64,000 nucleotides of DNA, taken from the NCBI RefSeq assembly GCF_009176705.1, contig NZ_AP021846.1, positions 900,001 through 964,000 of the forward strand, read 5' to 3'. The translations under genes were made by a program, and so were the position numbers. Source of the stretch: Pseudoalteromonas sp. A25 (GTDB taxonomy: Bacteria > Pseudomonadota > Gammaproteobacteria > Enterobacterales > Alteromonadaceae). The notes under the pieces are model-generated. The model worked only from the letters and a program-made list of their open reading frames with translations. It was not told where the DNA came from and did not search any database. Of this stretch, positions 54,279-63,200 are shown piece after piece (position 1 is the first letter of the stretch; each line of letters starts with the position of its first letter).

Positions 54279-55437
54279 GATTGACTACCTTGGTTAACTT
54301 GATTGGATTAATATGCTTGCCATTTTGCAATACTTCATAATGTAAATGAGTGCTCGTACTTCGTCCAGTACTGCCCATTAAAGCAATGACTTCTGATTTT
54401 TTTATCTGTTGACCTTTTTTCACTTTGATAGTGTGCAAATGGCCAAATCGAGACACTAAGCCGTGTTCATGTTTAATTTCGATAAACTTACCATAACCTC
54501 CATTGCGTCCGGCTTTTACAACTGTACCTGCAGCAGGGGCGAGGATTTCAGTTTTATGCCATCCGGCTAAATCAACGCCCTTGTGATACGCGCGACGGCC
54601 AGTGATAGGGTCTTTACGAAAGCCAAATTGGCTCGAAACATAGTAATCTTCTTTAGCAACAGGCATTGAGTCAGGCAAGGTTGTGAGCACCTGTTCCAAA
54701 TTATTTAGAGCGACTAGGTTGTCGATAGCTTTGAGGTAATCAGGGGGAAGTTGCTCAAGCTCTAGTTGGTGATAGGGACCACCTTGAGCGAGCTGAGAAT
54801 TATATTTTGGTGCAATGCCCACCTCCGCCAAGCTATTTGTGAGCGTTGCTGCACGATTTTGTATAGAGCCTGAGATAAAACTCAGAAACTGTTGCTGACT
54901 TGCGAGTAGTTGCTGCGCTTGCTTGGTAAAATTAGATGCTTGGTTATGCTGTGATACATCGACTTTTTCTGGCAAGTGACCAGAGCTAACTTTCTCTGTT
55001 GTTGTCAGGACATCTTGTTGCTCTGTGGCTGGCTTTTTAATGCTGCTTGGTGTGGACGGTTCAGTAGTATCGTTGATTGTCTCAACCAATGAACTTGGCA
55101 AAGCATCAACTAAGCTTTGTAGCATGAGCTGCTTTTCGCTTAATTCATTGAGTGTTCGCTGTTGTTGTTCAAGTTGCGTTTGCATCTGTTGCTTTTCATT
55201 TGCAAAGCGCTGTGCTTCTTCACTTGTTTGCGCGCGTAACTCAGTAATCGTCGATTGTTGCCGAGTGACTGATTGCGCATTAACGACAGCCCAAGCTATA
55301 GCCCCCGTTGCTATGATCAACAGCAAAGGCTGGAGCCAACTCGGCAAGGTGAACATATAAATCTCACCATTTTGGCGTATTAAAATTTGCCTTGGCTGGA
55401 ATAATGTCTTAATTAGGCGATTGATTAGCTTCAACAT
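54268..55437 (-). CDS. Membrane-anchored M23 peptidoglycan endopeptidase
   Basis: Layout from the ATG at 55437: short basic cytoplasmic tail, one transmembrane helix (about 34-54), a long periplasmic coiled coil (about 60-110), a linker, and a C-terminal M23 domain (about 265-385). The LytM-type metal motif is present: SSQFGFRKDPITGRRAYHKGVDLAG, then SRFGHL and the second THLHYEV. All core metal residues look intact, so it should cleave peptide cross-links, unlike EnvC/NlpD-type activators. A GTG at 55467 could add ten residues. Coupling to the bactofilin gene suggests the two proteins work together on wall shape. Confidence 0.9.
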   Translation of the reverse strand: MLKLINRLIKTLFQPRQILIRQNGEIYMFTLPSWLQPLLLIIATGAIAWAVVNAQSVTRQQSTITELRAQTSEEAQRFANEKQQMQTQLEQQQRTLNELSEKQLMLQSLVDALPSSLVETINDTTEPSTPSSIKKPATEQQDVLTTTEKVSSGHLPEKVDVSQHNQASNFTKQAQQLLASQQQFLSFISGSIQNRAATLTNSLAEVGIAPKYNSQLAQGGPYHQLELEQLPPDYLKAIDNLVALNNLEQVLTTLPDSMPVAKEDYYVSSQFGFRKDPITGRRAYHKGVDLAGWHKTEILAPAAGTVVKAGRNGGYGKFIEIKHEHGLVSRFGHLHTIKVKKGQQIKKSEVIALMGSTGRSTSTHLHYEVLQNGKHINPIKLTKVVNRVQ

Positions 55438-55509
55438 ATTTATAAAAATTCTCAAACAACACTTCACAATAACAAGATTAATACAAAAATCCAGCTAATT
55501 TATATATTA

Positions 55510-55534
55510 AAAAGGTGTGCAAATGCACACCTTT
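55510..55534 (-). terminator. Terminator after the fumarylacetoacetase gene
   Basis: AAAGGTGTGC, loop AAAT, GCACACCTTT; on the minus strand it is followed by TTTAATA. Confidence 0.85.
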
Positions 55535-55560
55535 GATTTTTATCTGCTTTTAATTTGGGA

Positions 55561-56874
55561 TTATTTAGCAGGTAGAACTGTGCCTTCAACAGAGCCAAAG
55601 CCTATACGGTTGAAGCCGTCTGCTTCACACCAGCCACGCATAATTACTTTGTCACCATCTTCTAGGAATTTACGTTCTTCACCATTTTCAAGCGTAATGC
55701 TCTCTTTGCCACCACGTGATAGCTCTAGTAGAGACCCTGCTTCTTCATGCTCTGGACCAGATTGAGTCCCTGAACCTAACATGTCGCCTGGTAAAAAGTT
55801 ACAGCCGTTAACGGTATGGTGCGTTACCATTTGTGCTACAGTCCAATAGCTGTGTTTGAAGCTAGACTCAGACAATTTAGCGGCACTTTGCTGTGCTTCA
55901 CGCATTTTTGCAGTTTCAAGCAGCACATCCATTTGGATATCAAACGCACCCGCTTCACGGTTATGTGAAGACTCTAAGTATGCCATCGGCTGCGGATCGT
56001 TCTCATCACGGTGCCACTGAGTGCGATACGGTGCTAATGCTTCAGTTGTTACAATCCAAGGCGATACTGTAGAAGCAAAGTTTTTCGCAAGGAATGGGCC
56101 CAACGGCTGGTATTCCCATGCTTGTAAATCACGAGCAGACCAGTCATTGAATAGACAGAAACCAAACACATGGTTTTCAGCGTTTTCAATGGCAATTTGA
56201 TCACCTAGTTCATTACCGTTACCCAAGTAAATACCTAGTTCTAATTCATAGTCAAGACGCTTACATGGGCCAAATGAAGGAGTATCTGCATCAGGTGCTT
56301 TGGTTTGACCTTTAGGGCGATGAAAAGCTTGACCAGATACATCAATTGAAGATGAACGACCATGATAGCCAATTGGCACCCACTTGTAGTTTGGAAGTAG
56401 AGGGTTATCAGGGCGGAATAACTTTCCAACTGCGGTTGCATGGTAGATTGACGTATAAAAATCTGTGTAATCACCAATGTGGCAAGGCATTGAGTACTCT
56501 ACGTCAGCTTGTGCAACTAGGGCGTTCTCAAGCGCGGCTTGATGCTCTGAACCTTCACGTAAAGCGCGAGATAATGCTAAACGTAGAGAAGACCAATATG
56601 TCTGACCTAATCCCATAAATTCATTCAAGGCTTGCGCGTTTGCTGCCTCGACAGCGACTTGTGCTTCACCAGAGAAAATCGCTGCCTCAGCAACAACAGC
56701 AAGATCGAGTACTTGATCACCGATAGCAACACCGCCACGGAACTCTTCATTGCTGCCTTTGCGGCGGAATACCGCAAATGGTAAGTTCTGGATTGGAAAA
56801 TCTGTACCAGCTAGGTTTGCACTCGCAACCCAGCTTTTTAGATTAATATCATGAGTTTCGTTAATAAAAGACAT
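55561..56874 (-). CDS. Fumarylacetoacetase
   Basis: Last step of tyrosine catabolism: fumarylacetoacetate to fumarate and acetoacetate. Two-domain FAH of 437 residues, close to the eukaryotic-type enzyme: N-terminal SH3-like part (DFPIQNLPFAVF), then DFYTSIYHATAVGKLFRPDNPLLPNYKWVPIGYHGRSSSI, LDYELELGIYLGNGN with metal Glu residues, FNDWSARDLQAWEYQPLGPFLAKNFASTVSPW. Shine-Dalgarno AAGGAA is present. It follows HPPD on the same strand, with a hairpin between them that may cut transcription. Confidence 0.95.
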   Translation of the reverse strand: MSFINETHDINLKSWVASANLAGTDFPIQNLPFAVFRRKGSNEEFRGGVAIGDQVLDLAVVAEAAIFSGEAQVAVEAANAQALNEFMGLGQTYWSSLRLALSRALREGSEHQAALENALVAQADVEYSMPCHIGDYTDFYTSIYHATAVGKLFRPDNPLLPNYKWVPIGYHGRSSSIDVSGQAFHRPKGQTKAPDADTPSFGPCKRLDYELELGIYLGNGNELGDQIAIENAENHVFGFCLFNDWSARDLQAWEYQPLGPFLAKNFASTVSPWIVTTEALAPYRTQWHRDENDPQPMAYLESSHNREAGAFDIQMDVLLETAKMREAQQSAAKLSESSFKHSYWTVAQMVTHHTVNGCNFLPGDMLGSGTQSGPEHEEAGSLLELSRGGKESITLENGEERKFLEDGDKVIMRGWCEADGFNRIGFGSVEGTVLPAK

Positions 56875-56924
56875 TGCCGTTCCTTTTTACTTTTGGTTAG
56901 TGCTATTTTGCCCTAACTAAAATG

Positions 56925-56951
56925 GAAAAAGCAGCTTTTAAAAAGCTGCTT
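56925..56951 (-). terminator. Terminator or attenuating hairpin between HPPD and FAH
   Basis: AAGCAGCTT / AAGCTGCTT around a short loop, followed on the minus strand by TTTTTCC. It would lower or separate FAH expression relative to HPPD. Confidence 0.75.
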
Positions 56952-56976
56952 GTGAAAATAATAACTTTAATAAAGT

Positions 56977-58023
56977 TTAGATCACGCCGCGACGCTCTTG
57001 GTCACGTTCGATAGATTCGAATAGCGCTTGGAAGTTACCTTCACCGAAGCCACCGTCGTCAACGCGTTGGATCATCTCAATAAAGATTGGGCCAAATAGG
57101 TTTTTGGTAAAGATCTGTAGTAAGTAACAGTTCTCGCTTTGGCTATCTACTAAGATTTGGTGCTCTCTAATTTTGTCTTTGTCTTCTTTAACCCAAGGAA
57201 CACGATCAAAGATAGTATCGTAGTAGTGGTCAACGATATCTAGTGTAGCGATTGTACTTTTGTCTAACTGATCGAGTGAACCTACTAGGTCGTTAGTTAA
57301 AAATGCTAAATGCTGTACACCTGGACCATTGTACTCATCAAGGTACTCATCGATCTGGTTGTTGTTGTCGTCTTTACCTTCGTTAATTGGAATAGAGAAG
57401 GTGCCACAAGGTGACTTAAGCGCGTAAGACAATAACGCAGTTTTCTGACCTTTAATGTCAAAATAGCGCACTTCTTCAAAACCAAATACGTCTTTGTAGA
57501 AGTTAGCCCATGTTTCCATGGTGCCTTTGTATACGTTATTGGTTAAGTGGTCGATACGGATAAAGCCCTTGTCTTTAACAATGTTTTGCTCTTCAAGATC
57601 AACAAAGTCTTTGTCGTAGATTGAACCTTTTTCGCCAAACTCTTCAATGAAGTAAATTAAGCTATCGCCAATACCGTAAATTGCTGGGTAAGGTAAATCT
57701 TTATTTGCAGAGTCGGTTGCAGGTTTTGCACCGCGCTCAACAGCAATTTCAAACGCTTTTTGTGCGTTTTCTACGCGCCAACCCATAGAGCAAATTGCAG
57801 GGCCATGGCTTTTTGCAAATGCTGCAGAGAAACCTTCGCGCTCGTTATTTAGTAAAAAGTGAATGTCGTTCTGGTTGTAGTAGACGATGTCTTTATCTTT
57901 AAACTTTTTCAGTTTTGAGAAACCAAAATCGGTGAACACTTTATCCATATAGTCCGCATCTGGTGTTGCGTACTCGGTAAATTCGATACCAACTAAACCT
58001 AGTGGGTTATTTACTTCACTCAT
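56977..58023 (-). CDS. hppD: 4-Hydroxyphenylpyruvate dioxygenase
   Basis: Non-heme iron dioxygenase making homogentisate from 4-hydroxyphenylpyruvate. Using the ATG at 58023 (GGGAG 7 bases upstream; 348 residues) the iron ligands read His159 (RIDHLTNNV), His238 (GVQHLAFLTND) and Glu316 (FIEMIQRV). The two glyoxalase-like modules cover about 10-140 and 155-330, and the C-terminal GFGEGNFQALFESIERDQ is diagnostic. No homogentisate dioxygenase or maleylacetoacetate isomerase lies nearby, so the rest of the pathway is elsewhere. Upstream sequence has operator-like elements. Confidence 0.96.
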   Translation of the reverse strand: MSEVNNPLGLVGIEFTEYATPDADYMDKVFTDFGFSKLKKFKDKDIVYYNQNDIHFLLNNEREGFSAAFAKSHGPAICSMGWRVENAQKAFEIAVERGAKPATDSANKDLPYPAIYGIGDSLIYFIEEFGEKGSIYDKDFVDLEEQNIVKDKGFIRIDHLTNNVYKGTMETWANFYKDVFGFEEVRYFDIKGQKTALLSYALKSPCGTFSIPINEGKDDNNNQIDEYLDEYNGPGVQHLAFLTNDLVGSLDQLDKSTIATLDIVDHYYDTIFDRVPWVKEDKDKIREHQILVDSQSENCYLLQIFTKNLFGPIFIEMIQRVDDGGFGEGNFQALFESIERDQERRGVI

Positions 58024-58130
58024 TGTCATACTCCCGCAATTAAGCAAATTGGGTTGCTTGTTAGATTATGTTTTTCAGTAGGTGGATGATTAATCAAAAA
58101 CGCGCAAAGAGGAAGAGTCGACCTCTATTT

Positions 58131-58163
58131 AACTGACAGGTCAGTTGTAAATTTAGTTGCACA
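58131..58163. promoter_or_regulatory. Operator-like repeats upstream of HPPD
   Basis: AACTGAC AG GTCAGTT (58131-58146) is a perfect 7-bp inverted repeat with a 2-base centre, of the kind many TetR-type repressors bind. Overlapping its end, TGTAAA-N6-TGCACA (58146-58163) matches one full half and 4 of 6 in the other half of the TyrR-box consensus TGTAAA-N6-TTTACA. Both lie about 110-140 bases upstream of the HPPD start. Confidence 0.45.
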
Positions 58164-58387
58164 AACGTCGCTATCTCACGTTGAGAGTGAACAGCAGGGT
58201 AACGATACATTTTTACTTGTCGTTAAAACACCAATATAAACGTGTAAAAAGTTATACTTTTCATTTGGTTATGTGTCTGTCGTTAAGCGGGGAGGCGTAA
58301 TTAAGCTGTCGTGTTAACCATGTATGTTTGTACTGATAAGTTTACAATTATAGTGTTGAAAGGGGTTGCTTGTGAATTTTGAGCATA

Positions 58388-58419
58388 AAAAAAGCAAGGC
58401 CACATGTACCTTGCTTTTT
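58388..58419 (-). terminator. Terminator after the POT transporter gene
   Basis: AAAAAGCAAGG, 9-base loop, CCTTGCTTTTT; on the minus strand it ends in a T run. Confidence 0.9.
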
Positions 58420-58434
58420 GATTAACTTTGTTTG

Positions 58435-59931
58435 TTAGGCTGTTGCTGTATCTGTCAGGCCTTGTTTTTCCCAGATTTTTGCTTTGAAGCTCATTAGCAC
58501 TAACACAATACCAATTCCGATACTAAATAACGCAATTTGTAAGTATAAGTTCGGGATGTCTTCAACATTATTAGGATCGAAGCCACCGGCCAATAAGCCA
58601 GCGATGATATTACCAATAGAATAGGTAAGTACGAATACGCCCATCATTTGGCCAGAAAAGCGTTGTGGCGATAAACGACTTACCGCACTAAGTGCAACCG
58701 GGCTTAGACACAGCTCACCCACCGTATGCAGGAAGTAAGTAGTAACAAGCCAGTAAGGTGCTACTTTCAAGCCTTCAGCCGCGTATTGAGCCGCCATAAA
58801 CATCACTAAGAAACCAGAAGCCATGATAATGAGACCGAATGCACATTTTACGCTGTAAGAAGGTGTGATCATCTTTTTAGAGAGGTTGATCCAAAGTGCA
58901 GCAAAAAATGGCGATAGAACAATAATGAAAATGGCGTTAAGTGATTGGAACCAAGCTGTTGGAATTTCAAAGCTGCCCACTAGACGGTCGGTATAGTCTC
59001 GCGCAAAAAGGTTAAGCGATGAACCAGCTTGTTCAAAGCCAGACCAGAAACAGGCTGATGCAACACAGACTAAAAACAATGCCCACATGCGGCGTTTTTC
59101 TTCTTCTGTTAATTGGCCCTTAAAGTAAATAATGCCAAAGTACAAAAAGAAGATAAGTGTGAATGCGATTGCAACATAACCAGCAATCACTATTGGGTCA
59201 ATCGTGATTGCGCCCGTTGTCGCACCAACCACAACTGCCGCTACAACAGCAACAAACGTTACTATACCCAGCCAAGCTTTTTTAACACCTTGCGCAGATA
59301 ACGGGTTAGCCGGTTGAGCGCTGTGGCTTGGTAGATGCCTTGTTGTTAAGTAATATTGGATTAAGCCAATACCCATACCAACAGCTGCTGCACCAAATGC
59401 CCAGTGCCAGCCAACATTTTCCATAAAGTAACCACATACGTAGTAACCAATAATAGAGCCTAGGTTGATACCCATATAATAAATGGCATAACCACTATCG
59501 CGGCGTTCGTCATCGCTTGAATATAGTTGTCCAACCATTGCACTGATGTTTGGTTTCAATAAACCAGTACCTGAGGCAACAAAAATTAAGCCAATAAAAA
59601 ATGAATGTTCATGGGGGATTGCTAGAATGATGTGGCCAATCATAATAATAATGCCGCCATACCATACCGCTTTTTGTCCCCCGAATAGGCGGTCAGCAAG
59701 CCAACCTCCAGGAAGACCTAGAAAATATACCGCACCAGTGTATAAACCATAAATAGCGGCAGCTGAGGCAACTGTAAAGCCAAGGCCTTCTTCTTGTAAG
59801 CTTGCGGTCATGAACAATACTAACAGGGCGCGCATGCCGTAATAGCTCATTCGTTCCCACATTTCAGTGAAAAAGAGTGTCGACAGCCCTTTAGGGTGAC
59901 CAAAAAATCCCCCATTTGAAGATGAACTCAT
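58435..59931 (-). CDS. POT-family proton-dependent oligopeptide transporter
   Basis: Imports di- and tripeptides with protons. 498 residues, about 14 predicted transmembrane helices. The proton-coupling signature ExxERxxYY is E23-M-W-E26-R27-M-S-Y30-Y31. Motif A-like GGWLADRLFGGQKAVWYGG and the SGYAIYYMGINLGSIIGY segment (PTR2 signature region) follow. Resembles E. coli DtpA/DtpB. Works well with the secreted subtilase as a peptide-feeding pair, though they are not linked. A 9-bp inverted repeat lies upstream. Confidence 0.95.
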   Translation of the reverse strand: MSSSSNGGFFGHPKGLSTLFFTEMWERMSYYGMRALLVLFMTASLQEEGLGFTVASAAAIYGLYTGAVYFLGLPGGWLADRLFGGQKAVWYGGIIIMIGHIILAIPHEHSFFIGLIFVASGTGLLKPNISAMVGQLYSSDDERRDSGYAIYYMGINLGSIIGYYVCGYFMENVGWHWAFGAAAVGMGIGLIQYYLTTRHLPSHSAQPANPLSAQGVKKAWLGIVTFVAVVAAVVVGATTGAITIDPIVIAGYVAIAFTLIFFLYFGIIYFKGQLTEEEKRRMWALFLVCVASACFWSGFEQAGSSLNLFARDYTDRLVGSFEIPTAWFQSLNAIFIIVLSPFFAALWINLSKKMITPSYSVKCAFGLIIMASGFLVMFMAAQYAAEGLKVAPYWLVTTYFLHTVGELCLSPVALSAVSRLSPQRFSGQMMGVFVLTYSIGNIIAGLLAGGFDPNNVEDIPNLYLQIALFSIGIGIVLVLMSFKAKIWEKQGLTDTATA

Positions 59932-60273
59932 ATTTACTTCCTAATTAAATCAAATGTGTTGTAAGGCCTTATAATAATCATTACATGCAAATAGTTATGA
60001 AATTTGCATGGTGGCCAATGTAAGTAATTACGCAGTATTGGGCGCTTATATAGCGACTAACTATGCATTCATAGCGCGTCAGTATACCCATATGAAAACG
60101 TTTGGGGAAGTGGTTAGCCTTTAACGCTTGGTTTGAATGTTAAAAAAAAGTGCTTTGCGTATATTTTATAAAGTATGCAAGTGCTGTTGTTTACCTATGC
60201 TTAGTTTAGCCAGCACACGGTGTTTTTACCTTGCCAAAAAAGGCAAATTACTTATACAACGTGCATTTATAGG
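59932..60273. other. 342-base gap upstream of the POT gene with a 9-bp inverted repeat
   Basis: No gene seen. CATGCAAAT (59984-59992) and ATTTGCATG (60002-60010) form a perfect inverted repeat with a 9-base centre, 53-79 bases upstream of the POT start, a position suited to an operator. TTGCC / GGCAA around six A lies near 60232-60247 but has no T run on the relevant strand. Confidence 0.55.
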
Positions 60274-63200
60274 CTAGCTTTTTTTATCTTTTGCGAGTAA
60301 CCACCCCGTCTTTTGGCTTTGACTTAATTTAGAAAGTACGTCTGTTGCGCGCTCAATGGTGATGTGTTGTGAGGCAATATCTTGGTAAACTTGCTGGGCA
60401 AGTTTTTTCCGTTTTACGGCAGCTCCAGCCTCTAAGAACGATTCCATTACCTGATAGACAAAGCGCTTTATTGGATTTTTTGTATTGTGTGTTTCACTGC
60501 CCTTTTGTGAATTTGCATCTTGATTCTCAACCTTATTGATCAGTATTTGCAATTCAGCCTGACTTAACTCACTCTGAGCTTGAGGGGCTTTCATCAAACT
60601 GCGAACTGTTTTTTCTACCAAGTCGATTTCTAAGGCATTAAAGTTGCTCTGATGGGCTAAGATGTTTAATGCCTGCTTAAACTCTCCGCTTGTTGATTTG
60701 GAAGATGTTAATCGTTCGCATAGCTTTTGTGTTTTTTGCCACTGCTGCCAGCTCTGCACATAATTTAATCCAACACCTTTAATATTTTGCATCCCAACAA
60801 TTAACTGGTGTTGGTTTTGACAGCCAAGCTGTGAAATTAATTGAGTGAGTTCATCGGCGCTAATATGGGCATTGTCTACTACGATAAGTTTTTCATCTAA
60901 TAATGTAAGGCAACTGTGCATGATTTCTTTTGCATGTTTTGCTAAGTCATCAAAGCCTAAAAGTGTATTAGCCATGCGCCAGTTTTGGTAGCGCTTTAAA
61001 AAGAGCTGCTGTTGTCTCTCACACAGAGCATCATTGTTTTTTAGCGCAGCTTCTAAACACTCGCAGTTATCTAATTGCTCGATAGTCAATGGACTTTCCG
61101 CTAAAGACACGTTTAACGACCTAGCGAGCTGTAATTTGTCGTCTTGTAATTTGAGCTGATAGATAAAATGTGCGAGCGACTCTTTATCATTGTTTTCTAT
61201 CGTTTTCTCTAGTTTCTCAATCACAGCAGTTTTTAGGTAACTTGCAAACCCACTGACATTGGTGCCTACTACCACGATATAGTCAAAACATAAATCTTCG
61301 GCCATGATGTTGGCAAATACTTTAGATCGAGCAACTCGGTCTTCGCGGTTGTTGATCAGTGCGATAGTTTGTACATGGTCTTGTTCACCGAGTTTAAATA
61401 GTTCTAAACGTTGCCAATTCTCTATCGTAGCAAGGCGCTCATTAGCAGACATACTGTTTACAAAAGATTGCTGTAACTTATCGACGTGAGCGATAGGGAA
61501 ATGCAAAAGTACGCCAATGTCTGGCACGATACGCTCAGCGGTCGCTTTAAAAACAAAGTCTTTATTAATCCCAATATATTGGGCCATTTTGCACACAAGG
61601 GCGATGTTATCTGGGTGTTCATCATAAGGATAGAGGGCTTTAATTTCAGGTGTAATTTGAAAGCCATCTCCCCAATGCACTTGAATAAGAGTTGAGTTCT
61701 GCTCTTTGGCTGCGCTTTCAAGAAATGGTGCCATGGTTTGTTCACTGGTAAATACCTGTGAGTTTTCACCAACAAAAATTGACATTTCTTTTGCTACATC
61801 AACGCCGCTTGGCCCGAGTATATCTTCATGATCAGGATAAGCATTGGTGATAGTAACGAAGTTGTCTTTCATCCAGCGCCTCAAGATCCTTACGTAGCGA
61901 GGAGTCAGCCCCATGCACTCCCATAAAAAAACGTCTGCTTTTACTGACTTTGCAAACTCTAAAATATCACTTTGTTCCCAGATTGTCGCTTTATTGAATG
62001 GTCTAAATATAGGCACCTCATACTGCTCTCCGGTGATTTTGCAGTAGATCATCATAGCCTCACAACCCGTAGTCTTGGTAATGCAGCGCAGTGCTAATGC
62101 ACTAAAAAGCGCGGCTTTCAATCGTTCGGTACCGGACTTTCCGCGAGTGCCCCAGCCACCGATACTAACTGCGATAGCTTCTCTGTTACGAATTATCTTT
62201 CGGCTAACATATAAATGCCTGCCCCAAAAGTAAGCACTAAAAGTGACTACGAAGAATATCAGTTGAGAGAGGGTGTTTTGATAAACGGAATAGGAATATT
62301 CTTTAAAGCTAGACCAAATAGCAATAACGCTAGGGGCGATACTGAGGTTTGCAAACAGGTTTTTTATACTGTCTTCAACTGGGAATGTGCAATTAAGCAC
62401 ATCTCCGTATGCTTTAAATTGAATGGTGAACCCCAACTTTTTGAGCTCTTCTAAGTATTTTTGTTGTTCAAATTCACCGCCTTTTCGCAAATTATCAAGC
62501 TGTTGAAAGTGCAAAGTAATATAGCTATAAGCGTAAATTCTGCGTAATAATGAGCTCGGCTTTGCTATTTCTAAAATTCCATCAGGTGTGTAGCTAAAAA
62601 CAGGGGAAGAGACATTATCTTGGCTCAATATTGAAAGTATATAATCCAACAAAGGTAAGTGCACACGAGCACTGTGCTCACTTAGATGATAAAGCGGTTC
62701 TCCTGGTACATTCGTCTCGCTGATCTCTGCGATACTACAACTGGCTATATGTAGTTGGGCACTTGGTTTTCTGGCGGTTGTGTGACTAAATCCGGGGCGT
62801 TTATCTGTGCTACTATGACGTAATTCATGAATAACTCGCCATAATCTCCTGGCAACTCTATAGCCTTCCTTAATATGCCATTTTCCTTTCGATATTTTAC
62901 CGTTAAAGCCCACCCGCCTCTGTGCTAAAAAACTCAAAGTACGGCCAAGAACATGCGGCTCGATGCTTTCGCAATCTAGTTTTATGACATGAGAGTTGGT
63001 AAGTTGGTCGTTGATATTGGCAATTAATTCTTGGTTGTAAAAACTGACTAACTGCTCTCTTGTCCTGGTGATATAGCGTTTGATAGCGATAGGGTGTGCT
63101 TGCATCAAAGCTTGATTGAGGGTGTCGATAAACAGTGCAAACACTTGCTCTTGAGCACGGTGGTTAAGCTGCATATTAAGCATTACGCGAGCACTTATTT

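Larger units (their letters stand above)
58024..58434. other. 411-base gap upstream of HPPD with regulatory elements
   Basis: No gene seen. It holds the HPPD promoter region, the candidate operators at 58131-58163, and near its left-of-POT end the terminator of the POT gene. The middle, about 58170-58380, shows nothing recognisable. Confidence 0.6.

Noticed and set aside
60232..60247. TTGCC-A6-GGCAA as terminator of the PgsB-like gene
   Set aside because: On the minus strand the T run falls in the loop and the bases after the stem are not T-rich.
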